From Arthrobacter sp. Leaf337 (GTDB lineage Bacteria; Actinomycetota; Actinomycetes; Actinomycetales; Micrococcaceae): 64,000 nucleotides of DNA. Under the pieces are notes generated by a model. It did no database searches. It was not told where the DNA came from and saw only the letters and a program-made list of their open reading frames with translations. The stretch lies in assembly GCF_001423745.1 (NCBI RefSeq), contig NZ_LMPC01000029.1, forward strand, positions 102,835 through 166,834. The letters are read 5' to 3'. The position numbers were made by a program, and so were the translations under genes. Of the stretch, positions 35,700 to 44,987 are shown in pieces. Every line of letters begins with the position of its first letter. Within the stretch, counting starts at the first letter, position 1.

Positions 35700-38246
35700 A
35701 TGAAACTCGTTGAGCAGCTCCCTGTCCCGGCCGAACGCACCTCCAGCGGGACGGACCATGATCCGGACGAGCTCTACACCCGCTTCGTCGAATGGACGGA
35801 AAGCCGCGGACTGTCCCTTTACGCCGCCCAGGATGAAGCCATCATGGAGCTGGCGTCCGGGGACAACGTCATTCTGGCCACTCCGACGGGTTCGGGCAAG
35901 TCCCTGGTGGCGATCGCCGCGCACTTCCAGGCCATGGCGAGGGGTGACCGCAGCTACTACACGGCTCCCATCAAGGCCCTTGTCTCGGAGAAGTTCTTCG
36001 CCCTGTGCGAGATCTTCGGGGCCGAAAACGTCGGCATGATCACGGGTGACTCCGGGGTCAACCAGGACGCCCCCATTATCTGCTGCACGGCTGAAATCCT
36101 TGCCAACATTGCCCTGCGCGAGGGCGCCGGAGCAGATCTGGGCGCGGTGATCATGGACGAGTTCCACTTCTACTCCGACCCCCAGCGGGGCTGGGCCTGG
36201 CAGGTACCGCTGCTGGAGCTCCCGCAGGCGCAGTTCCTGCTGATGTCCGCCACGCTGGGTGACGTCAGCCGCTTTGAGGCCGGCCTCACCGAGTTGACGG
36301 GGCGTCAGACGACGACCGTCAGTTCTGCTGAACGCCCGATTCCGCTGCACTACTACTACGAGCAGACGCCGGTCCACGAGACCTTGGAGGAGCTGCTCTC
36401 CACAAAACAGGTCCCGGTTTATGTGGTCCATTTCAGCCAGCTTGAGGCGATCGACCGCGCGCAGAACCTGATGAGTATCAACGTCTGCACCCGCGAGGAG
36501 AAGGACAAAATCGCGGAGCTCATTGCCGGTTTCCGTTTCGCGGCCGGCTTCGGAAAGACCCTGAACCGGCTGGTTCGGCACGGCATCGGCGTGCACCACG
36601 CCGGCATGCTGCCCAAGTACCGGCGGCTGGTGGAACAGTTGGCGCAGGCCGGCCTGCTCAAGGTCATCTGCGGGACGGACACACTCGGCGTGGGCATCAA
36701 CGTGCCCATCCGGACCGTCCTGCTCACTGCCCTGAGCAAGTACGACGGCGTCCGCACCCGGCTGCTGAACTCGCGCGAGTTCCACCAGATCGCGGGGCGC
36801 GCGGGCAGGGCCGGCTACGACACCGCCGGCACTGTGGTGGTGCAGGCTCCCGAGCACGTGATCGAAAACGTCAAGGCGATGGCCAAGGCCACTGCCAAAT
36901 TCGGCGATGACCAGAAGAAGCTCCGCCAAGTGGTCAAGCGGAAGCCGCCGGAGGGCTTCGTGTCCTGGGGCGAGCCCACCTATAACCGTCTGGTGGACTC
37001 CGTCCCGGACCCGCTGACGTCGAGCTTCACCGTCACGCACGCCATGCTGATGAACCTGATGGAACGGCCCGGTGACCCCTTCAAGGCCGCCCGGCGGCTG
37101 CTCACGGAAAACCACGAACCCCGCAGTTCCCAGCTGCAGCTGATGAAGAAGGCCCTGGGCATCTACCGGGAACTTCTGGCCGCCGGAGTGGTGGAGCGGA
37201 TTCCGCCCGGGGAACAGGGCCCCGATGGCAGGACCGTCAGGCTCACGGTCCACCTGCAGGCCAACTTCGCGCTGAACCAGCCGCTCTCGCCGTTTGCACT
37301 GGCCGCGCTCGAGCTCCTGGACCCGGAGTCGCCGTCGTACGCCCTGGACGTGGTGTCCGTGATCGAATCCACGCTGGAAAAGCCCCGGCAGATCCTGTCT
37401 GCCCAGCAGAAGAAGGCCCGCGGCGAAGCCATTGCAGCCATGAAGGCCGACGGCATTGAGTATGACCAGCGCATGGCCATGCTGGAGGACGTCACCTACC
37501 CCCAGCCGCTCGCGGAAATCCTGGGCGAGGCCTTCGACGTCTACCGGAAGGCCGCACCCTGGATCGGCGATTTCGAACTTGCCCCCAAGTCCGTGGTCCG
37601 GGACATGTACGAGCGGGCGATGAACTTCGGCGAATTCGTCCAGTTTTACGGGCTGGCGCGTTCCGAGGGCATTGTGCTGCGGTACCTCGCCGACGGTTTC
37701 AAGGCGCTACGCCAGACGGTTCCGCAGGACTCCCTGCGGGAGGACCTCGAGGACCTGATTGCCTGGCTGGGCGAGCTGGTCCGGCAGGTCGATTCGAGCC
37801 TCCTGGACGAATGGGAGGAGCTGACCTCCGGCGCCGCACCGACGCCGCACGACGCTCCCCCGCCCCCGCCGCCGTCGCTGACGTCCAACATCCGGGCCTT
37901 CCGCGTGATGGTCCGCAACGAGATGTTCCGGCGCGTGGAGCTTTTCGCCGACGAGGCGGCCTCAGAACTCGGCGAACTCGACGCCGCTGGCGGCTGGGAC
38001 GCCGACCGCTGGGAGGACGTCCTGGACGACTACTTTGACGAACACAACGACATAGGCACGGGACCGGACGCCCGGGGGCCGGGCCTGCTGATCATCACCG
38101 AAGAGCCGGGGACGTGGAAGGTCCGGCAGATCTTTGACGATCCCGCCGGCAACCACGACTGGGGGATCTCGGCGGAGGTGGACCTGGCGGCCTCCGACGA
38201 AACCGGAACCGCAGTGGTCCGGGTAACGGACGTGAACCGGCTGTAG
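35700..38246 (+). CDS. DEAD/DEAH-box helicase, Ski2-like
   Basis: Superfamily 2 helicase, 848 residues from ATG 35700; TAAGCT eight bases upstream suggests a leaderless mRNA. Motifs: Walker A LATPTGSGKSLVA, YTAPIKALVSEKF, DEFHFYSDPQRGW (DEFH box), LMSATLGD, HHAGMLPKYRRLVEQLAQAG, GTDTLGVGINVPI and QIAGRAGRAGYD. This resembles Ski2/Mtr4 RNA helicases. The C-terminal 400 residues match no catalytic family I know; from memory they fit the actinobacterial DUF3516 extension. An acidic Pro stretch (PPPPPPSLTS) lies near residue 725. The cellular role is unknown. Confidence 0.88.
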   Translation: MKLVEQLPVPAERTSSGTDHDPDELYTRFVEWTESRGLSLYAAQDEAIMELASGDNVILATPTGSGKSLVAIAAHFQAMARGDRSYYTAPIKALVSEKFFALCEIFGAENVGMITGDSGVNQDAPIICCTAEILANIALREGAGADLGAVIMDEFHFYSDPQRGWAWQVPLLELPQAQFLLMSATLGDVSRFEAGLTELTGRQTTTVSSAERPIPLHYYYEQTPVHETLEELLSTKQVPVYVVHFSQLEAIDRAQNLMSINVCTREEKDKIAELIAGFRFAAGFGKTLNRLVRHGIGVHHAGMLPKYRRLVEQLAQAGLLKVICGTDTLGVGINVPIRTVLLTALSKYDGVRTRLLNSREFHQIAGRAGRAGYDTAGTVVVQAPEHVIENVKAMAKATAKFGDDQKKLRQVVKRKPPEGFVSWGEPTYNRLVDSVPDPLTSSFTVTHAMLMNLMERPGDPFKAARRLLTENHEPRSSQLQLMKKALGIYRELLAAGVVERIPPGEQGPDGRTVRLTVHLQANFALNQPLSPFALAALELLDPESPSYALDVVSVIESTLEKPRQILSAQQKKARGEAIAAMKADGIEYDQRMAMLEDVTYPQPLAEILGEAFDVYRKAAPWIGDFELAPKSVVRDMYERAMNFGEFVQFYGLARSEGIVLRYLADGFKALRQTVPQDSLREDLEDLIAWLGELVRQVDSSLLDEWEELTSGAAPTPHDAPPPPPPSLTSNIRAFRVMVRNEMFRRVELFADEAASELGELDAAGGWDADRWEDVLDDYFDEHNDIGTGPDARGPGLLIITEEPGTWKVRQIFDDPAGNHDWGISAEVDLAASDETGTAVVRVTDVNRL

Positions 38247-38262
38247 TCGCTAGTAAACTCGA

Positions 38263-38766
38263 ATGATGAGTGCAATCCGGCCCGCCACCGTTGAAGATGT
38301 CCCCGTCATCCTGCAGATGATCCACGAATTGGCTGTCTACGAGAAGGAACCCGACGCCGTCCGGAACACACCGGAAATGCTCGCCGGGGTCCTGTTCGGC
38401 GAGAACCCGAGGGTCTTTGCCGCCATGGCCGAGAACGAAGCCGGCGTGGTCCGGGGCTTCGCTCTCTGGTTCCTGAACTATTCCACCTGGGAAGGTGTCC
38501 ACGGGATCTACCTCGAGGACCTGTATGTGACTCCGGAGGCGCGCGGCGAGGGCCACGGCAAGGCGCTGCTGCAGCACCTGGCGGCCACCGCCGTCGAACG
38601 CGGTTATGCACGGGTTGAGTGGAGCGTCCTTGACTGGAACGAACCGTCCATAAACTTCTACAAGAAACTGGGCGCATTCCCCATGGAGGAATGGTCAACA
38701 TTCCGGCTGACCGGGGAAGCCCTCGAGTCGTTCGGGACCGCCCGTGAGGCGCACGTCCTTGGCTGA
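38263..38766 (+). CDS. GNAT-family N-acetyltransferase (diamine acetyltransferase-like)
   Basis: A 167-residue GNAT enzyme. The acetyl-CoA loop is YVTPEARGEGHGKALLQHL, preceded by HGIYLEDL, and the C-terminal WSVLDWNEPSINFYKKLGAFPMEEW matches the spermidine/spermine acetyltransferase (SAT) branch. Small amines or amino acids are likely substrates, not provable here. The start is ATG 38263 (or 38266); TAGTAA lies six bases upstream. The next gene overlaps its end by 23 bases. Confidence 0.85.
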   Translation: MMSAIRPATVEDVPVILQMIHELAVYEKEPDAVRNTPEMLAGVLFGENPRVFAAMAENEAGVVRGFALWFLNYSTWEGVHGIYLEDLYVTPEARGEGHGKALLQHLAATAVERGYARVEWSVLDWNEPSINFYKKLGAFPMEEWSTFRLTGEALESFGTAREAHVLG

Positions 38767-40141
38767 TCTTCCGATGACCGGACTGGCGGCCGTGGGGATG
38801 TTGGAGGCTGCGGCTGCCGCCCATGTGCCGGCTGTCCCCCACACGGTTAGAGCACGGCACGAGTACCGCGGAATGCGGACGGCCGAGCACTTTTTTGAGG
38901 TGCCGCTTGACCACTTCAATGGCGGCGCCGGGGAGACGATCACCGTGTTTGCGCGGGAGTACGTCTCCGCTGACCACAGTGAGGAAGACGCCGCCAGGCT
39001 TCCCTGGCTGCTCTACCTGCAGGGCGGCCCCGGCGGAAGGGGCAACCGGTTTCCCTCCCTCGGTGGCTGGAGCAAAGCCGCCGCCAGGGACTTCCGGATC
39101 CTCATGCTGGACCAACGCGGCACAGGTCTGTCCGCCGCGATCGACCGCAACACCCTCCCGCTCCGCGGAAACGACGCCGACCAGTTGGAGTACCTGACCC
39201 ACTTCCGGGCGGATTCGATTGTGGCTGACGCCGAGGCGATCCGGCATGCCCTCGGGTCCGGCCCGTGGACCATCTACGGGCAAAGCTACGGCGGCTTCTG
39301 CGCGCTGAGCTACCTCTCCTACGCCCCGGAGGGACTTCGCGAGGCGCTCATCACCGGTGGGCTTGGGCCGCTCCACGGACCTGCCGACAGGGTGTACCAG
39401 GCCACCTACCGCCGCGTGGCCGCCCGCAACGCCGAATACTTCAAGTCGTACCCCGAGGACCGTGCTACGGTCAGCCGGATTGCCCGGCACCTCCGCGAAA
39501 CCGAGGAGCACCTGCCCGACGGCCAACGGCTCACCGTAGAGCGTTTCCAGATGGTGGGGTCCTACCTGGGCGGAAACACCAGGGTGGACACCCTGCACCA
39601 CCTGCTGGAGGACGCCTTCGTGGCCACGCCCGACGGCGACCGCCTCTCCGACTCCTTCCTGGAGCAGGTCCGCGCCATTGTCACCCGCGCAGGGAACCCG
39701 CTGTACGCCCTCATGCACGAGTCCATCTACGGTCAGGGGGAAGCCACGGACTGGGCCGCGCTGCGGGTGCTCCAGGACTTTCCCGAGTTCCGCCCCGACG
39801 CCGCCGAGCCCCTGCTGACCGGCGAAATGGTCTATCCCTGGTACTTCGAGCAGGACGCGGCGCTCCGTCCGCTGCGGAATGTTGCCCGGCTGCTGGCCGA
39901 GAAGTCCGATTGGAAGCCGCTTTACGACCCGGAACGGCTTGCCTCAAACACCGTTCCCGTTGCCGCCGCGGTGTACAGCGAGGACATCTACGTCGACCGG
40001 GACCTCTCCCTGGAAACGGCGTCCGCCGTTCGCGGACTCCAGGTCTGGGAGACCGCGGACTTCCACCATGACGGCATTGCGGACGACGGCGAAGGCATCT
40101 TCGGGCGCCTGCTGGGAATGGTGCGCTCAGTCCGCAAGTGA
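38744..40141 (+). CDS. Alpha/beta-hydrolase, S33 family (proline iminopeptidase-like)
   Basis: A 465-residue alpha/beta-hydrolase. The oxyanion loop is YLQGGPGGRGNRFPSLGGW, the nucleophile elbow is IYGQSYGGFCALSYL, and MLDQRGTGLS follows the family pattern. Likely acid and base lie in AAVYSEDIYVD and in the histidines of DFHHDGIADDG. No signal peptide, so it is cytoplasmic. GTG 38744 overlaps the GNAT gene; ATG 38774 would remove 10 residues. Its 3' end overlaps the convergent MFS gene by 15 bases. Confidence 0.85.
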   Translation: MRRTSLADLPMTGLAAVGMLEAAAAAHVPAVPHTVRARHEYRGMRTAEHFFEVPLDHFNGGAGETITVFAREYVSADHSEEDAARLPWLLYLQGGPGGRGNRFPSLGGWSKAAARDFRILMLDQRGTGLSAAIDRNTLPLRGNDADQLEYLTHFRADSIVADAEAIRHALGSGPWTIYGQSYGGFCALSYLSYAPEGLREALITGGLGPLHGPADRVYQATYRRVAARNAEYFKSYPEDRATVSRIARHLRETEEHLPDGQRLTVERFQMVGSYLGGNTRVDTLHHLLEDAFVATPDGDRLSDSFLEQVRAIVTRAGNPLYALMHESIYGQGEATDWAALRVLQDFPEFRPDAAEPLLTGEMVYPWYFEQDAALRPLRNVARLLAEKSDWKPLYDPERLASNTVPVAAAVYSEDIYVDRDLSLETASAVRGLQVWETADFHHDGIADDGEGIFGRLLGMVRSVRK

Positions 40142-41560
40142 GCGGCCGCCGGCGGTTCCGGACACCCGTCCCGCGTGCCCGCCTGCCCGTCCGGGCAGGA
40201 GGGCCATGACGGCGGCGGCAAGCACGACGCCGGCAACCGCGCCTCCGGCCAGGTTGAGTCCGGGGTAACCCGCCCAGCTGAGGATGACGCCGGAGGACGC
40301 GCCGCCTACGGCGCCCGCTGCTCCCATGAGCATGTCCGAAACGCCCTGGACCATCACACGTTCCTCCTGGCGGACGCTTTCCGCCAGGAGCGTGGACCCG
40401 GCGACCGTGGCGGCGGACCATCCGAGTCCCAGCAGTACCAGTCCCACGGCCACGGCGGTGGTTGACCGCTGACCGGCACCGGCCACGGCCACAGCTGCGA
40501 CCAGCAGGGCGAACCCGATGACCACCGTCTGCTTTCGTCCCGCCTTGTCCGTCAGCCACCCCATCACGGGCGACAACGCGAACATCCCGGCGATGTGCAG
40601 CGAGATCGTGAAGCCAATGATCACCAGAACGTCGCCCGAGGCCATGTGCCCGGCGTGGGCGGCCGCGCCGGGCCCGGCGACCAGCTCCTGCAGGTGGAGG
40701 GGCGTCACGGACATCACCCCCACCATGACGGCATGGGCTCCCACGACGGCGGCCAGCGCCAGGATGGCGGACGGCGAGCTGCGGGCAGCGCGCAATCCCC
40801 GGGCAAGGGCGCCGCGCCGTGGCGTGACGGCTGGTGGCTGGCTGGCTTGTTGCTGGCCGGTGGGTTGTTTGGTTGCCGGTTGCTGGCCGGCGGCCGCGAG
40901 CTGCCGGGCGAACAGCAGCGGGTCAGGCCGGAGCCCTGCGAGCAGAAGGACACAGGCCAGCACAAGCCCGGCGGCGGAAATGATGAAGGGGCCGGCGATG
41001 GGCGGGAGCCCGACTGCCTGGCCCACAACCGCGCCGGGCTGGATGAGGTTGGGTCCCGCCACCGCGCCGATGGTGATGGCCCAGACGACGGCGGACAGGG
41101 AGCGCCCGCGATGCTCGTCATCGGCGAGGTCCACGGCCGCGAAGCGCGCCTGCAGGTTTGAGGCCGTGCCGACTCCCACTCCGGCAGTGCCCAGGAGCAG
41201 CAACAGGAAGCTCCCGGAGACTACGGAAACCACGATGCCCGCGACACCGGCGAGGGCGGCCGCGAGACCTGTCACCAGCCCGGCCAAGCGCCCGCGGCGG
41301 TCCGCCAGCGAAGCCAGCGGCAGCGCGGACAAGGCGGCGGCGAGGGTCATCACGGTGGAAACGGAGCCTGCCCAGGCGCTGGAACCGGAGAGGTCTACCG
41401 CGAGCAGTGAGCCGATGGAAACAGTGGCTCCCGTGCCGATTCCGCTCAGAAGCTGCGCCGACCCCAGGAGGATGACGGTGCGCCGCTGGACGCTATGGCG
41501 TTGCAGGGTCCGCCGCTGATCGTGGCGCACGCCGGGCTCCGCCCCGGAAGTATTTGCCAT
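40127..41560 (-). CDS. MFS transporter
   Basis: A 477-residue major facilitator from ATG 41560 (MANTSGAEPGVRHDQ), placed six bases after TATGCT, so probably leaderless. About 12 transmembrane helices; the loop-2 motif reads SLADRRGRLAG and the loop-8 copy GWLTDKAGRKQ. The central cytoplasmic loop holds a Gln/Pro/Thr-rich low-complexity run (around KQPTGQQQASQPPAVTPRRG), encoded by short direct repeats near 40850-40890. It looks like a drug/metabolite exporter; the substrate is unknown. Convergent overlap of 15 bases with the peptidase gene. Confidence 0.85.
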   Translation of the reverse strand: MANTSGAEPGVRHDQRRTLQRHSVQRRTVILLGSAQLLSGIGTGATVSIGSLLAVDLSGSSAWAGSVSTVMTLAAALSALPLASLADRRGRLAGLVTGLAAALAGVAGIVVSVVSGSFLLLLLGTAGVGVGTASNLQARFAAVDLADDEHRGRSLSAVVWAITIGAVAGPNLIQPGAVVGQAVGLPPIAGPFIISAAGLVLACVLLLAGLRPDPLLFARQLAAAGQQPATKQPTGQQQASQPPAVTPRRGALARGLRAARSSPSAILALAAVVGAHAVMVGVMSVTPLHLQELVAGPGAAAHAGHMASGDVLVIIGFTISLHIAGMFALSPVMGWLTDKAGRKQTVVIGFALLVAAVAVAGAGQRSTTAVAVGLVLLGLGWSAATVAGSTLLAESVRQEERVMVQGVSDMLMGAAGAVGGASSGVILSWAGYPGLNLAGGAVAGVVLAAAVMALLPGRAGGHAGRVSGTAGGRSLAD

Positions 41561-41566
41561 CCCTAG

Positions 41567-41572
41567 AGCATA
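41567..41572 (-). promoter_or_regulatory. -10 box of a leaderless MFS promoter
   Basis: TATGCT on the minus strand, six bases (CTAGGG), then ATG 41560. Confidence 0.55.
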
Positions 41573-41609
41573 GTCCTGCCCGTGCCAGGACAAACAGGCC
41601 CGTCAGACG

Positions 41610-41647
41610 CAGGCAACCCCGGCCAACGATATGACCGGGGTTGCCTG
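41610..41647 (-). terminator. Terminator of terC
   Basis: CAGGCAACCCCGG (41610-41622) and CCGGGGTTGCCTG (41635-41647) form a perfect 13-bp stem with a 12-base loop, starting 25 bases past the terC stop. Confidence 0.85.
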
Positions 41648-41672
41648 GCAGGTAGCTGAAACGGTGCGGTGA

Positions 41673-42701
41673 CTACTCGGCGTCGCTCATGCTCTTGCGG
41701 GCGTCCTCTTCGAGACGGGCGTCCAACTTCGACTGTGCAGCCTTGGAGCTCACCAGGCTGGCGATCACGGCGACAACGATGGTGCCCACGATGACAGCCA
41801 GCGACACGAACGTCGGGATCTCCGGAGCCCACTCGATGTGATGGCCGCCGTTGATGAACGGAAGTTCGTTGACGTGCATTGCGTGGAGGACCAGCTTGAC
41901 GCCAATGAATGCCAGGATGAAGGACAGTGCGTGCTTCAGATAGATCAGGCGGTTCATCAGGCCGCCCAGCAGGAAGTACAGCTGGCGCAGGCCCATGAGG
42001 GCGAAGAGGTTTGCGGTGAATACAATGAACGGGCTCTGGGTCAGGCCGAAGATCGCCGGAATGGAGTCGACAGCGAACAGCAGGTCGGTCAGGCCGATCG
42101 TGACAAAAACGATCAGCATCGGGGTGAAGACCTTCTTGCCGTTAACCGTGGTGCGCAGCTTGCCGCCGTCGAACTTCTCCGACATCGGAATCACCTTGCG
42201 GAGCCTCGCGATCAGCGGGTTTTCCTTGTCCTCTTCGTCCTCGCCCTCGTCCTGGGCCTGCTTCCAGGCGGTCCAGAGCAGGAAGGCGCCGAAGATGTAG
42301 AAGACCCAGCTGAACTGCTCGATCACGATGGCGCCGAGCAGGATGAAGATGCCGCGCAGGATCAGCGCGATGATGATGCCCACCATCAGCACTTCCTGCT
42401 GGTACTTACGGGGCACGGAGAAGCGCGCCATGATGATGATGAAGACAAAGAGGTTGTCGATGCTGAGGCTGTATTCCGTCACCCAGCCGGCAACGAATTG
42501 GCCGCCGAACTCCGGGCCGGTGAAGGCGAACATCGCGCCGGCAAAGACCAGGGCGAGCGATACGTAGAACGCCACCCAGAGGCCGGCTTCCTTCATGGAA
42601 GGTTCGTGGGGGCGCCGGACAACCAGCAACAGGTCAATGAGGAGGATGAGGCCGAGGACGACGAGTGAGCCGACCTCGAACCAGACGGGTAGTTCGAGCA
42701 C
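41673..42701 (-). CDS. TerC-family integral membrane protein, probable Mn2+ exporter
   Basis: TerC/Alx-type membrane protein, 342 residues from GTG 42701 (AAAGG upstream). About nine helices. The family's charged membrane motifs are TEYSLSIDNLFVFIIIMARF near residue 75 and DLLFAVDSIPAIFGLT near 205. An acidic loop (QAQDEGEDEEDKENP) lies between them. TerC proteins such as Alx and MeeF/MeeY export Mn2+ or load exported metalloenzymes. The manganese-type riboswitch in its leader strongly supports that role. It has its own terminator. Confidence 0.9.
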   Translation of the reverse strand: MLELPVWFEVGSLVVLGLILLIDLLLVVRRPHEPSMKEAGLWVAFYVSLALVFAGAMFAFTGPEFGGQFVAGWVTEYSLSIDNLFVFIIIMARFSVPRKYQQEVLMVGIIIALILRGIFILLGAIVIEQFSWVFYIFGAFLLWTAWKQAQDEGEDEEDKENPLIARLRKVIPMSEKFDGGKLRTTVNGKKVFTPMLIVFVTIGLTDLLFAVDSIPAIFGLTQSPFIVFTANLFALMGLRQLYFLLGGLMNRLIYLKHALSFILAFIGVKLVLHAMHVNELPFINGGHHIEWAPEIPTFVSLAVIVGTIVVAVIASLVSSKAAQSKLDARLEEDARKSMSDAE

Positions 42702-42724
42702 AGGGATGCCTTTCGCAGGGTACA

Positions 42725-42850
42725 GAGATGCGGTGTAAGTCTCTCCGGCTTGCCTGCGCACTTGGTGCTGAAACGGCAGCCCGCTACGCCCGGCAGGGCA
42801 TCTATGCCGTGCGTGTTGACGATCGTAGCGCTTGGGATACTCCCCTACGT
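42725..42850 (-). ncRNA. yybP-ykoY (manganese) riboswitch upstream of terC
   Basis: The leader between uvrB and terC carries the class marks in order on the minus strand: TAGGGGAGTATCCC near 42847-42834, GATCGTCAACACG near 42823-42811, a GCTACG/CGTAGC helix, and AGCCGGAGAGACTTACACC near 42751-42733. TerC genes are classic targets of this Mn2+ sensor, which raises expression when metal binds. The promoter must overlap the uvrB stop (TAGGGT or TAAAGT near 42868-42858). Boundaries are approximate and folding was judged by eye. Confidence 0.82.
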
Positions 42851-42865
42851 GACAACAACTTTACC

Positions 42866-44947
42866 CTAGGCGTGGCCGGCGGCCTGCATCTGCCGCAGTT
42901 CCTTCTTCAATTCCCCTACTTCATCTCGCAACCGGGCGGCCAGTTCGAACTGCAGTTCGCCGGCCGCGGCGTGCATCTGTTCCGTCAGCTGCTCGATCAG
43001 GCCCACAAGGTCCTCCGCCGGTGCGGCCGCGAGGCCGTCCTGGCGCACCTTTGACGCGCCCTTGCCCTTGCCCCGGGTTTTCCCTGCAGCGGCCAGCAGT
43101 TCGCGGGTGTCCGCATCCTCCTTGGCCAGCTGGTCCGTGATGTCCGCGATCTTTTTCCGCAGCGGCTGCGGGTCGATGCCTTTTTCCGTGTTGTAGGCAA
43201 CCTGGATGGCACGGCGGCGGTTGGTCTCGTCGATCGCGTGCGCCATGGAATCGGTGATGCGGTCGGCGTACATGTGCACCTGTCCCGACACGTTACGGGC
43301 GGCGCGGCCGATGGTCTGGATCAGGGAGGTTGAGGACCGTAGGAAGCCTTCCTTGTCCGCGTCGAGGATGCTGACCAGCGAAACTTCGGGGAGGTCGAGG
43401 CCTTCCCGGAGCAGGTTGATGCCGACCAGGACGTCGAAGACACCCATCCGGAGTTCCCGCAGCAGCTCCACCCGGCGGAGCGTGTCCACGTCGGAGTGCA
43501 GGTACTCCACCTTCACGCCGTGGCCCAGCAGGTAGTCGGTCAGGTCTTCCGCCATCCGCTTGGTGAGGGTGGTGACCAGGACACGTTCGTTCTTCGCGGT
43601 GCGGGTTTTGATCTCCCCCAGCAGGTCATCGATCTGGCCCTTCGTGGGCTTGACCACCACCTCAGGGTCGATCAGGCCGGTCGGACGGATGATCTGCTGC
43701 ACGAAGCCGTCGGACTTGCCGAGTTCGTACTTGCCGGGAGTGGCGGAGAGGTACACGGTCTGGCCCACGCGCTCCTGGAACTCGTCCCACTTAAGCGGCC
43801 GGTTGTCCATCGCCGAGGGCAGCCGGAAGCCGAAGTCCACCAGGTTCCGCTTGCGGGACATGTCGCCCTCGTACATGGCACCGATCTGAGGCACCGTCAC
43901 GTGGGACTCGTCGATAACCAGCAGGAAGTCATCCGGGAAGTAGTCGATGAGGCAGTGCGGCGCCGTGCCGCGGGCGCGGCCGTCAATGTGCGACGAGTAG
44001 TTCTCGATGCCGTTGCAAAAGCCCATCTGCTGCATCATTTCGAGGTCGTATGTGGTGCGCATGCGGAGCCGCTGGGCTTCCACGAGCTTATTCTGGCTTT
44101 CGAGGACCTGCAGCCGTTCGGCCAGCTCGTCCTCGATCCGCTTGATGGCCCGGGCCATTCGTTCCGGTCCGGCCACGTAGTGCGAAGCAGGGAAGACGTA
44201 CATCTCGTCTTCGTCCCGGATCACCTCGCCGGTCAGGGGGTGGAGCGTGTGGATGTTCTCGATCTCATCGCCGAAGAACTCGATCCGGATGGCCAGTTCC
44301 TCGTACATCGGGATGATTTCCACGGTGTCGCCGCGGACCCGGAAAGTGCCGCGGTGGAAGTCCATGTCGTTGCGGGTGTACTGCATGGAGACGAATTTCC
44401 GAAGAAGGTCGTCGCGGTTCATCTCCGCGCCCTTGCGGAGCGTCACCATCCCGGCGATGTACTCTTCCGGAGTGCCCAGGCCGTAGATGCAGGACACGGT
44501 GGCCACCACGATCACGTCACGTCGGGTCAGCAGGGAATTGGTGGCGGAGTGGCGGAGGCGTTCGACCTCCTCGTTGACGGAGGAGTCTTTCTCGATGAAG
44601 GTGTCCGTCTGCGCCACATAGGCTTCCGGCTGGTAGTAGTCGTAGTAAGACACGAAGTACTCGACGGCGTTGTTCGGAAGCAGTTCGCGGAATTCGTTGG
44701 CCAGCTGCGCGGCGAGGGTCTTGTTCTGCACCATCACCAGCGTGGGACGCTGGACCTGCTCAATGAGCCATGCCGTCGTCGCGCTTTTACCGGTACCGGT
44801 GGCGCCAAGCAGCACTACGTCCTTTTCGCCGTTCTTGATACGCTCGGTCAGCTCCGCGATGGCGGCCGGCTGGTCGCCCGCCGGCTTGAACTCACTGATG
44901 ACCTCGAACGGAGCCACGACACGGTTGATTTCCTGGGCAAGACTCAT
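42866..44947 (-). CDS. uvrB: Excinuclease ABC subunit B
   Basis: DNA helicase-like subunit that verifies damage and recruits UvrC. The 693 residues have Walker A GATGTGKSATTAWLIE, the beta-hairpin YYDYYQPEAYVAQTDTFIEK, the helicase motif LLVIDESHVTVPQIGAMYEGD, QTIGRAARNVSGQVHMYAD, and a C-terminal UVR motif (LQFELAARLRDEVGELKKEL) for UvrC contact. ATG 44947 lies six bases after TAGATT. Its stop codon overlaps the terC promoter region. Confidence 0.98.
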   Translation of the reverse strand: MSLAQEINRVVAPFEVISEFKPAGDQPAAIAELTERIKNGEKDVVLLGATGTGKSATTAWLIEQVQRPTLVMVQNKTLAAQLANEFRELLPNNAVEYFVSYYDYYQPEAYVAQTDTFIEKDSSVNEEVERLRHSATNSLLTRRDVIVVATVSCIYGLGTPEEYIAGMVTLRKGAEMNRDDLLRKFVSMQYTRNDMDFHRGTFRVRGDTVEIIPMYEELAIRIEFFGDEIENIHTLHPLTGEVIRDEDEMYVFPASHYVAGPERMARAIKRIEDELAERLQVLESQNKLVEAQRLRMRTTYDLEMMQQMGFCNGIENYSSHIDGRARGTAPHCLIDYFPDDFLLVIDESHVTVPQIGAMYEGDMSRKRNLVDFGFRLPSAMDNRPLKWDEFQERVGQTVYLSATPGKYELGKSDGFVQQIIRPTGLIDPEVVVKPTKGQIDDLLGEIKTRTAKNERVLVTTLTKRMAEDLTDYLLGHGVKVEYLHSDVDTLRRVELLRELRMGVFDVLVGINLLREGLDLPEVSLVSILDADKEGFLRSSTSLIQTIGRAARNVSGQVHMYADRITDSMAHAIDETNRRRAIQVAYNTEKGIDPQPLRKKIADITDQLAKEDADTRELLAAAGKTRGKGKGASKVRQDGLAAAPAEDLVGLIEQLTEQMHAAAGELQFELAARLRDEVGELKKELRQMQAAGHA

Positions 44948-44953
44948 GAATAT

Positions 44954-44959
44954 AATCTA
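44954..44959 (-). promoter_or_regulatory. -10 box of a leaderless uvrB promoter
   Basis: TAGATT on the minus strand, six bases (ATATTC), then ATG 44947. Confidence 0.6.
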
Positions 44960-44987
44960 CCGCCGGGCTCTGACAACGTGCCCCAAT

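Noticed and set aside
40846..40890. Short direct repeats in the MFS gene
   Set aside because: They encode a Gln/Pro linker in a cytoplasmic loop; this is low-complexity coding drift, not a mobile or CRISPR repeat.
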